A stretch of 64,000 nucleotides of DNA from Planctomycetales bacterium (GTDB lineage: Bacteria > Planctomycetota > Planctomycetia > Isosphaerales > Isosphaeraceae): the NCBI GenBank assembly GCA_027449865.1, contig DAIDKV010000205.1, forward strand, positions 1 to 64,000, given 5' to 3'. Below are positions 1 through 9,600 of this stretch, one piece after another. Position numbers and translations under genes: made by a program. The stretch's first letter is position 1. Every line of letters starts with the position of its first letter. The notes below the pieces were generated by a model, which did not search any database, had not been told where the DNA came from, and saw only the letters and a program-made list of their open reading frames with translations.

Positions 1-534
1 TACCGTTAGGTCTTTCGCCAGCTTGTCACACTCGCCTCGGATGAAGCCGCCTCGCGAGGCGGCCTGAGCGATACGCGTGGAGGGGTCGCGGACGTGGAAG
101 GCGAGCTTTCGGGCGTGCTGGGCGTCGGCGGCGGCGCGGGCCGCGGCGTCGGCCATTCTCCGGGCGGCCCTGGCGGCTCGATCATCCGCGCGGGCGCGGT
201 CGCCGCTCGCGGCGTCGAGGGCCTTCTCGGCCTCGGCGATCTTCGCTCGATCCGGTTCGGGGGCTGGAGGGGGCTTTGGCTCCTCAACCTTTTTGACCGG
301 GTCGGCCTCGGTATCGGTCTTGGGGGCGGCAACCGGTTCGGCCGGGACTCCGTGCGCCAGTTTTGGGCCCGGGGGCGCGGTGTCGCGCTCGCCGTGCTGG
401 GGAGCGAACTGGACGTACGCCGTGACAGCGACGATCGCCACCGCGACGCTCGCCAGCTCCAGGCAGGCGCGCCGACGGAAGCCGGGCCTGGGTGGCCGCG
501 GCATCGTCCTGGAATCGCCCGTTGGGTTCGTCAT
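1..534 (-). CDS. Membrane-anchored Ala/Arg-rich helical protein (3' end cut off)
   Basis: The frame runs 178 codons from an ATG at 534 and is still open at the window edge, so the C-terminus is missing. The start overlaps the stop of the upstream gene by four bases (ATGA), which indicates translational coupling. About 23 basic and proline-rich residues (with RPPRPGFRRR) precede one hydrophobic helix at about 24-41 (LELASVAVAIVAVTAYV). A Pro/Glu/Lys-rich linker (EEPKPPPAPEPD) follows, then an Ala/Arg/Asp-rich stretch that looks alpha-helical or coiled-coil. The layout is that of a type II single-pass inner-membrane protein with an extracytoplasmic helical domain. I recognise no family. The same helix-then-coiled-coil arrangement occurs in its upstream neighbour, so the two may work together (inference). 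Confidence 0.7.
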   Translation of the reverse strand, partial: MTNPTGDSRTMPRPPRPGFRRRACLELASVAVAIVAVTAYVQFAPQHGERDTAPPGPKLAHGVPAEPVAAPKTDTEADPVKKVEEPKPPPAPEPDRAKIAEAEKALDAASGDRARADDRAARAARRMADAAARAAADAQHARKLAFHVRDPSTRIAQAASRGGFIRGECDKLAKDLTV

Positions 535-3380
535 CGGTGGATCCTCTCGTCGAGCAGGTAGCCGGTCTGCGGGCCAGCGACCTGTACCGACATCGGCCAG
601 TCCAGATTGGTGAACGTGAGTTGTCTCCTGGCCTCCCAGAAAGTCGGTGAACCGCCCGCCTCGACCAGGAACTTTACCCTCGGCTTCGGTCGAATGAGCG
701 GGTCGACCTGTGCCCGACGTCGGACCATCGCCTTCAGCTCACGCTCAAGCAACGGACCGGCCGACTCGGTTTTAATGGCCCCGGCGCGGAGCGATTGCGA
801 GGTGATCCGGAATCCGCCGGGATGCAGCAGAAGGTCATTTCGCCGGCAGACCACCACGATGTCGAACGGGACATCAATGGCGTTCGGCTTGCGATGAACA
901 TCAATCGGCGGAGCGGCCAGGTCCTTCAACTCGTCCGGCTCTGAGTTCGGATCCGGCCGCGTGTCCAGGCTCGGCAGCGACATCCCGGACGGCATCGAGC
1001 TTGAAGACGACCCACCACCCGAGGCGCTACTCGACGAGGAGCTTCGGGACGAAGACGAGCCCGAGTTGTTCCCTGTCGAGCCGCCGCTCAGCGACGATGG
1101 CGAGCCCGTCGCCGAGGTGTCGGCCAGGTTGACCGGATCGCCGCCGGTCCCCCCGGTCGAGGGCATTCCGGTTGACGGCAGGTGCGGCGGTGCGATCCCA
1201 GCGTTCGCGAGCGCCTGCAAGAGCGGAGGCGGAAGTCCAGGATTCGATGCCGGTGCTCCCGCGGCCGTCCCCGATCCCGTCGGTGGCACACCTTCAAACA
1301 TTGTCCCCGAGGCCGACGAGTTCGATGCCGACGCCAGTCCGCCCGAACCGATGGCTGCGCTCGATGATGCTGTCGCATCCGAGGCGCCGGTGCCACCCCC
1401 GATGCCGTTCTGCTGCTGCGCAACATCGGAGGTTCCGCCACCTCCAGCACCGTCCTGTCCAGGTGCTGCGCCGGTGGGTGCCACTCCAGGGGGCAAGGAA
1501 CCATCGCCTGCCGTCGATGTTAGACCCTGTCCGCCGCGGGTCCCGGTCATCCCTTGCATGGACTCTCCGGCGAGAGAGCGAAATGGCTGGGCGATGTCGG
1601 CATTCGTCCCGGTCCCAGGTCCGGCCCCGGCCCCGGTCTCGTTGATGGCGGTCGCTGGCGACGATCGCTTCCAGGCACGGCCGGAACCGACCGCGCCAGG
1701 GCTACCCGGCGCGGGACGCTGACCACTCATCGACGGGCCGAAACCAACCGGACCGGACTGGACCGGCTCGAGCGGAGGCAGTTGGTCGCCGCTCCCCCCG
1801 CCGAGGCCCGAGCCAACGTCACCGATCGCACCCCTCGCCCTGCCGGGCGCTGAGAGATCGCCCCCCCCAGAGTGCCCGGCCCTCGCCAGCAATCGTTCGG
1901 AAGGACTTCCGGCGGAATCATTCCCCATCTCCGCCCCAGTTCCTCCGCCTGGAAATCCGCCCGGTAAAGCACCGCTGTTTCCCGATTCTCCACCGCCTTC
2001 CGGTCCTCCTCTGCTCCCTGGCGCTCGACCCCGCATCGAACCGGAGAATCCGCCGGAGGTTCCTGGGCCGACCCCTCGACGGGATAATTCACCGCCTGAA
2101 CCCGATGCACCTGGCCATGTGAACTCCTCGGGCCCCTCGCCGGCCGCGTTGCTGGGTTTGCTTCCGGTAGCACTGAGAGCTACCTCGGGTGGCTGGGGCC
2201 CAAGGCCGGGAGGAATCTCACCGCCGCCAATCCCACGATCGAGACCTTCGCCCTGGGCCAGAGCCGCCGATCGACCGGGCGAGCCCTCGCGTCCACCTGA
2301 CTCGCCAGAGGGCGGCCATGTGCCGCGCTGGGCCGATTCCCTGGGCCGGATTCGATCACTACCCGGCCAGATTGGCGGAGGTTCGTCGACGTTTCGACCT
2401 GGCGAATTCCCGGCGCTAGGCCAGTGTGCCGGCGGTTTCGACTCGGCGATCTCCAGCGGAACCGTCCCGTCCCAGGTCCGGACATCGTCAAGGTTTGGGA
2501 TGTCCACCAACAGGTTCTGTTCGATCAATTCGTAGCCAAAAGCAATCCCGAGCGGCTCCAGCCGTCCTCTCGCCTGGTAATAGGCGCGAATCCCATCAGG
2601 GCGGATCAGGAAAACGAGATAGGGAACCGCGGGGGCGCCATCTGGGGTCTCGGACTGCTGGATGTGGAGTAACTCTCGGGCGATCGCAAGGATGATCGGG
2701 CTCGCCTTCGGATGGATCAGCGGCGAGAGATCGACGAGCGAAAAGGTCTGTCCGTTGGGCTGAAGCTTCACCGTGTTTCCCGAACACTCCAGTACGATCG
2801 GCCGTTGCCAGGTTCCGTTCGGGCCCTTGTAGGGGAGAACGGCGTATCCCGATCGATGGGCGTCCTTCTCGAGGGCCGCCTTGAGGGCATCTCGCTCTCG
2901 GGCCAGGACATCGCGCTCGGAGTCGAGACTGGCGACTTCCTGTTCAAGCTTTTCGGCTTTCCTGTTGATCTCGGCGATCTGCTGCTGAACGAGCATCTCA
3001 CGACGCTTCCAGCCCTCCGACTCCTTGACCGAGGTTCGGGCCGCCGTTTCCATATCGGCGGCCTTGCGATCGGCCTCCTGAGCGGCGGCGGTCTCCCGGT
3101 CGATGGCCTTCTGAATTCGAGCCAGAATCGGCCCGGTGGGGTCTTCCGGGGAATTCGGTGAAGGCGGTGGCGGATCCGGTCGCCGGACGATCACCGCAGG
3201 CGCGGGTTTCGGCTCCAGGCCGATGCTCGGGCCGATTGGATCGGCCCGCTTCTCGGTCTTCGTGAGCGATCGGGAGCGATGATGGATCGCCAGGGCGAGA
3301 TAAAACGTCGCTCCCAGGCTGATCAGGATCAGGGCCAGGACCATGCGCTCGGTCCAGACCGCGCCCTTGCGGTGCGTCAT
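531..3380 (-). CDS. Single-pass membrane protein with coiled coil and long Gly/Ser/Pro-rich linker
   Basis: 949 residues from an ATG at 3380, preceded by a GAGAGGA ribosome binding site; an upstream in-frame start at 3464 would add 28 residues that look non-coding. A hydrophobic helix (about 13-33, MVLALILISLGATFYLALAI) is followed by a Pro-rich spacer and a coiled coil at about 80-170 rich in Glu, Lys, Ala and Arg. A small globular part (about 175-310) follows. Then about 500 residues of low complexity are dominated by Gly, Ser and Pro, including a serine-run near the end. A compact C-terminal domain (about 835-949) ends in LDERIHR. No known family is recognised. It lies 225 bp downstream of the giant protein gene and overlaps the next gene, so the three probably form one unit. 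A role as an envelope scaffold is inference. Confidence 0.75.
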   Translation of the reverse strand: MTHRKGAVWTERMVLALILISLGATFYLALAIHHRSRSLTKTEKRADPIGPSIGLEPKPAPAVIVRRPDPPPPSPNSPEDPTGPILARIQKAIDRETAAAQEADRKAADMETAARTSVKESEGWKRREMLVQQQIAEINRKAEKLEQEVASLDSERDVLARERDALKAALEKDAHRSGYAVLPYKGPNGTWQRPIVLECSGNTVKLQPNGQTFSLVDLSPLIHPKASPIILAIARELLHIQQSETPDGAPAVPYLVFLIRPDGIRAYYQARGRLEPLGIAFGYELIEQNLLVDIPNLDDVRTWDGTVPLEIAESKPPAHWPSAGNSPGRNVDEPPPIWPGSDRIRPRESAQRGTWPPSGESGGREGSPGRSAALAQGEGLDRGIGGGEIPPGLGPQPPEVALSATGSKPSNAAGEGPEEFTWPGASGSGGELSRRGVGPGTSGGFSGSMRGRAPGSRGGPEGGGESGNSGALPGGFPGGGTGAEMGNDSAGSPSERLLARAGHSGGGDLSAPGRARGAIGDVGSGLGGGSGDQLPPLEPVQSGPVGFGPSMSGQRPAPGSPGAVGSGRAWKRSSPATAINETGAGAGPGTGTNADIAQPFRSLAGESMQGMTGTRGGQGLTSTAGDGSLPPGVAPTGAAPGQDGAGGGGTSDVAQQQNGIGGGTGASDATASSSAAIGSGGLASASNSSASGTMFEGVPPTGSGTAAGAPASNPGLPPPLLQALANAGIAPPHLPSTGMPSTGGTGGDPVNLADTSATGSPSSLSGGSTGNNSGSSSSRSSSSSSASGGGSSSSSMPSGMSLPSLDTRPDPNSEPDELKDLAAPPIDVHRKPNAIDVPFDIVVVCRRNDLLLHPGGFRITSQSLRAGAIKTESAGPLLERELKAMVRRRAQVDPLIRPKPRVKFLVEAGGSPTFWEARRQLTFTNLDWPMSVQVAGPQTGYLLDERIHR

Positions 3381-3605
3381 CGGTCCCGATCCTCTCGTCC
3401 TCGGGTCGCGCGGGGGCCAGTCTGCCCGGCCGGCATCCTGATCCGGCCGTTGACCGCGCCACACCCGAAATCGGCAAACCGGGACGACATCCTATAACAA
3501 GACGCCGCCCACGGCGATGCAGATTCCGGGACGATTTCCTGGAGATCATCGGCCGATCCCGCTCACGACTTGAGGCTCCCTTGAGCTTTTTCTCAAACGG
3601 CACCG

Positions 3606-6600
3606 TCAAGGGCGGAAAATCGCGGCCCCAACGGCCAGGATAACACCTGCGCCCAGCGCGAGAATCCCGGCAACCACCCACGAGGCGGTGAGGATGGCCG
3701 ACAGGGCCACCACCGCGATTTTCGGCGATGGATGACCTCCGAGCCAGGCTCCCGCCAGAGTCAGAAGAAGGGCGACGCCGTAAAGTAGGTTATTCGCGGA
3801 AAGGAGATCGAGGCCCTTCCGGGTCTCGATCGAGAGAGCGGCTGGCTGGGGATCGTTCGGCGCGGGAAGCGAGCCGACGAAGGCGTACGGCTGGCCGAGA
3901 GCGCGGATGCGACTCGACGCGACCGGCTCGGGAAGCCCGCCGGCCGGTCGGTGGGACGAGTCGGACGCCAGGCCTAGGTAGTCGAGGGCGGCGTCGAGCT
4001 CGTCACCAAGTCCAGCGTTACGCACGGCCGCCGACACGGCCTGGTTCGCGACAGCGATGGAATCCGCGCGACTCAAACCGGGTGGGGGTGGGGGTTCGGG
4101 TTTTCGGCCGGTCCCACGATCAACGGCGCGCAGGGTTAGCTCCTGGTCAATCAGCAACGCGATGATTCCATCACGATCCCGGGCCGAACCGCGGTCGAGG
4201 AAGGCCAAAGACTCGGAAATCGAGCGGCCTAGCCATTCGGCCCGCCTCGTGTCGTATTGCAGGGCGGTCATGGCCTGGAGAGCAGGACCTTTCGAGCGAA
4301 CGACGAGGCGTTTTGGGGCCGCGATCCGAACGAACGCGGGGGTCGCCTCGACGCCGACGCTCGGCATCAAAAGGGACCTGCTGCCGGATGCGTTTGGAGG
4401 ATTTGGGGGGGACTGCCAGACGACGCAAACTCGTCCCGCCCGGCGGGGGTCGATAGGGATCGACCACGACCACGGACCAGCCCGCAACGGGACGACCGGG
4501 TCGGGCTCGAGAGAGGCCCAGAGGATCGAGGCGCCGGCTGGCAGGGCGACAGTCAGGAGCCGGCCGCCGCCAGGACGTATTTCATAGAGCCCGCGTCCGA
4601 TCGCCGATCCATCGGTGAGTACGGTCACTGCGAAAGCGGCCAATTCGGCTCGCGCCTCCCCGTCTGGATCGATCGGCTCAGCGTTCGCGCGGGGCCACTG
4701 AATCCGGAGTGCCCAGGGCTTTTTGACCCAGTACGCTCCACCAGGCGTCCCGCCGACTGGCTCGAATTCCCGGCCCCGGAATCGCCCCGTTCGCGCGATT
4801 GCCTGAAGACCGGTAGCCTCCTCGGTCAGCCCCGATTGGCCGGTCGCGTTGACGATCTCGAGGTAAGTATCGACCGAGCCGTGGCCCAGCGGGGCGACGT
4901 CGGGATAATTCCATTCGCGTGCAGAACCGATCGGCATCGAGGCTCGGAGGACCAGCCGGTGTGGCCCCCAGAATGAGGATCCCGATGTCGCGATCGACCA
5001 GAAGGCCGACGGCCCGATCACGTGCGGCAAGCCCGGGTTCTCCTCGCCCGGTACGGAGAGGCGCGCCTGAGCCGCCCACGACGCCGGAATCTTGAGGTTA
5101 ATCCGGTCGAGCCCCCCGCCGAGAACGTCATATCGGATTACGGCGACCCAGCGGGCCTGGTTGGTATCGACGGTCAATCGGCTCTCGACGACGACCGAGA
5201 CCTGGGGCGGCCGAGGGTCCCATGAGAGCTCTCCCAGGTGTTCGGCGTCCTCGACGAAGTACGAGAGCCGGGGTCTGGAGACGACCTCGGTCCGCGCGAG
5301 AGCCGTGGATGGGACCGATGGCAGGAGAGGCGAAGGCGCGAGGCCCGATCCGCCCCGGATCTCCGCGTTGGTCGGACCGAAGACCACCAGCGTCGCGGGG
5401 CCTACTTCCGCGCCTGGCCAGTCGATCCAGGGAGTCCGAACGGCAGGTCGACGAGGGGGAACGGCGAGCGGATCCTCATCGGTGGCAATCCAGCCGAGGA
5501 GATGGAGCGCCCTTCGCGACCGGGCTCCGCGACGGTGCCAGGTCAGGTTGATCTTTCGTTCTCCGGTGACGATCCAGTCGATCAGTCCGTCTCCCTGAAT
5601 CTGGGTAACATGCAGGCCGGGCGGCAGAACAGCCTCGAGCACAGGCGGTAATTCGGTCGCCTCAATCTCGGCATCCGCCGCGACGATCAACCGCCCCGCC
5701 TCAATCCGAACCTGTACGGCCGGCCGAACTGCGATCCGAGGTCGAGCCGGGCCAGTCTCCAGCAAGATCTCGCGGGAAGGGCCGATACGTTCGGTCCCGC
5801 AGAAGGTAAGCGGCTCGTCGGGGAGTGGCCCCCACGCCTTGACAAAAGCCTCATCGTCGATCGGCACCGTGTCTCGATCGGGCGTGAGCCGGCCGGTCCA
5901 GTCGCCCGGCCTTCGGACACCCAGCACTCCAGAGAGTCGCTCGCCGCCCACGGGGTGTATTTTTGGAAAAGACCGGGCTGACTCATGCCCTGGAGGCTCT
6001 CCGTCGTCAATATCCAGACTGGCGGCTGGCTTCCAGTATTCAACGACGATCGTTGCGGAGGGCGGCAGTGGGGGATCGAAGCTGACGACCCATTCGTCTT
6101 TTCCCGGTTCCAGCTCGCAGAGAACCCGAGAGACGCCGGCGACCCTCGCCGATCGAAGGATGACGCCTGGATCATGCGCGAGCCGAACCGAGGTGATATC
6201 GTCAGCCCGGTGGTAAGTCAGCCGGGCGCGGACACGGTCACCAGCCGGGGTGACGTCCCAGAGCATCAGCGCGCCAACCGCGCCAGGCTCGATCTCGGGC
6301 CGGACGGGCCTCGCGGGAGTCCATCGAACGATCAGCCGGTTGCAGGGACCTAGCCGGCCGTCGAGCGTTCCATTGGCGGTGGTACCCATCCGACCCCGTG
6401 TGACGGCAACTCCCTGGCCGATCGCGTCAGTGGGCGGGGCAACGACGAGGCGGGCGGTCGGGGTCGCGTTGATCGGCAGGCTGAGAACCTCGGCACCCGA
6501 TTCATCCAGCCGGGCCGCAGCCCATCGTCGCAGGCTGAGCAGGTAATTCCCCGGGCCGGGCAGGAGGATCCGAGCGTTCTCGCCGCCAGGCTCCACGGCG

Positions 6601-9600
6601 ATCGGCACGGTCTCGCCTCCGATCATCGCGGTCATCTCGCGGGCCGAGGCAACTGGGACCAGCCAGGCAAAAGGTCCTGGGCCGCCACGAGCCGCCAGTT
6701 CGATCTCGGTCTCCACAAGAACGTCGCCAGCTTCTTTCCGCGTGACTCGGTGCCCCGATGCGATAGCAACGACTTCGGTCTGCGCCTCTGCCACGGGCGA
6801 ACGGTGGGTCAGCCGCTGATAATCATCGAGACGGAGGACGACCCGGTCAGGTGCCTTCACGGGGTCGTAAGCCCCCTCGTAGGGGAAGATCGCGAGAATC
6901 GGCGGATCGTCGCGCGCCGATGCCGGTCGAGGAGCAAGGGCCGCGACCGCCAGCAAGGCGACCACGGAAGCTCCGGCCGCCGCCCGGATCATCGAGCTTT
7001 CCGCCCGGTTCGGAGCCGGAACGGCCACCGAGGACCGCCGACATCGTCTCGCAATCGTGACGATCAGGACGGTGAACGACCCGACCAGGGCTCCAGCCGT
7101 GATGGAGCTGAATCGCGAGGGAGTCGTCGGCTCAATCACCAGGGCGGCCCCGACGACCAGCGCCGGCGCCAGCAGGCCGCCCGATCTTGACCTGCGAGAC
7201 CAGGCCATCCCGGTGATCGCGACCAGCCCGGCCACCATCCAGCCGATCACTCTTCGCTGGCGAAGGTCGACGATCCGGACCGATGATCCGATCGCGGGCC
7301 ACCCAGGCGATGAGAACCGACCAGGGCAACGTCCCTCGGTAGACCAGAGGGCGGTCGAGTCCGTCTCCGAAGATGCGGAAACCCTCGGCGAGACCTCGCC
7401 TCGCCATCGTTCCACCGACTGAAACCGATCGGTCTGATCGGCGCCCCAGGCGACCGCCTCCGCAATTGAGCGAGCCCACGCCGATCGAGTCTCAAATCGT
7501 GGCCGCTCGGCCTTGGTGGTGATGAGAAGAATACCGTCGAACCGAATCGCCGCCAGGCCATGCGCGGCCAGCAGCGCCTCTGCCGAATCGCGATTCTCGG
7601 GCGGTAGGCGGCCCGGCAAGCATGGTGATCTCGGTCCGAGCCCGGCTGACCCCAGCGCCACCCGATCAAGAAGTATCGGCCAGGGCCCGGCGTCCCACCG
7701 GGCAAACCACTCGCTAAAGCTGAGCTCGTCGGCGGGCGGGCGACCGAGGCGGCCGTCGAGCAGCGCAAGACCATCCAGTGGCCCCGGAGTTCCTCGGCCA
7801 AGGGGAAGCGACCAGTCCCTCGGCCGAATTCCGAGTATCCCGGCAGGCCATGGTCCCAGGTCATCCGACTCGATCGCAGCCAGACCACCGACGGGATCGA
7901 CCAGCCTCCACCCGGACGGGACGGAGATCTCCCAGTCGAACGAAAGGCAGGGGCGGTCGACCTTCGGCGGATTGGGCCGGAGGATCGAGCCGTCTCCATC
8001 GGGTCCCGTCTCCATCACGTAGTCGAGGACGTACAGATTGGGTCGCGCTGCTCCGCCCCCTGCCGACGGAACGGGAAGGCCGAGCCGGCTACCCGATCGG
8101 ATCGGCAGGATGTCGCCCCCATCCCGCTGCACCCGGACGAGTTTCGAGTCCGGGGGCATCTCGATCGAGAGCTCGTCCGATCGGCCCGGCTGGACCAGCA
8201 TGCGCAGTCGATTAAGAGTCCGGCCGGGCCCGTCCCAGGTGGTCGTCATCCAGGCCTCACGGACGATTCCCGGCATCTGCCCCGGCTCCATCGGCTCGGC
8301 GGTCAACTTGAGTTGTGCGCCCGGCTCATCGTACGTGAAGGTACGGACAATCGGCCCGGCGTCAGGACCCGTGGGGAATGTCTCTCTCGTGGTTTCCGTG
8401 TGAAGCCGCCCCATTCTTTCCATTTCAAAGCGTGTCCGCATGGCGGCCGGAACCTCAACCCGGATCGTTGATGGCTCGATCGAGCCGGGCGCAATCCGGA
8501 GCAAGGGGATTGATCCCGGTGAGGACCACGCCAGGGTCGCCTGAAACGCTATCGACCGCCGCCCGTGGGGGAGCAAATCGACGGGGATCTCTCGCGCCGA
8601 GATATCGCGGCCAAAACCCAATCGGACACGATCGATCTCGCCGACCCGGCGGGGCCGCAGCACGGCGCTGTCTTCTCCGCGGAATTGCCAGGCGGCGAGC
8701 GGATCGCCGGACCCTTCGAGGCCGATTGGTATCGCGTCGAGCGGTGCTCCGCCGGCCTCGACGAACATCGTCCCGTCGATCGAGAGGCCGCGCCCATCGG
8801 GAGAGAGCCGGGCTCGAGCACGGATTGAGGCCCGGGCCGTGCGGTCGACTCGCTCGCGATCGATCCGAGCTTCGGGGTCGCCATCGGCCGCGGCGGTCCA
8901 TCTCCACCCCAGCGCGGGGAAGAGTCCAGGTGAGGGGGCGGGCGTTGCCAGTCCAGGAACATCGTCCGGTTCAATCCACGCCAGGCCACGCGCCCGGACG
9001 GGCCGGATCGTCGACGCGTCATCCGTCCAGGCGATCCAGGCTTCGTCGACGACCGATGTCCCAACCGGTTGCACCCTCGGCAGTTCCAGCGGTCCGCGGG
9101 ACAACGATCCGCCGGCGGTCGCCCCAATCGTCAGTGTCCATTTGCCCGAGGCCAGCACCGAGGCCGGAAGCATCGCTCGGAGCCGGATTCCTCCCGAAGG
9201 GGATGGCGACGAGTGCCAGGTCAGCGGGTCGTCCAGGCCCTGAATCCGGACCTGGTCCGGCGACCATCCCGGCGAGAGATCCACGACCAGTTCGGAGACC
9301 GACCCTCGTCGAAGCGCCCAGTCGAGCCGGGCCTCGAACCGTGCCGGCGTCCCACTCAGGTCGAGCTGGCCCCGGACGGTGCAGGCAAGACCTGGTCGGG
9401 GCTGGACCAGCACCAGTTCGGCGACTGACTTCGGCGCCCTTGACTCGAACGCGAGCCGGTCGTCGGGCCCGTCGTCCCCCCTTGCTGAGGGGACCAGTCG
9501 CCCGGCACGCTCGCGATACCCGCGCACCGCGTGCGACTCGTCGAGGAGAACCGTCGTTCTCCCTCCGGTCCAGATCGCGTCGACCGGATGAAACGCCGGA

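Noticed and set aside
961-1722. 253-codon acidic plus-strand frame
   Set aside because: Antisense to the Gly/Ser/Pro-rich linker of the minus-strand gene; its Asp/Glu/Pro content only mirrors those codons.
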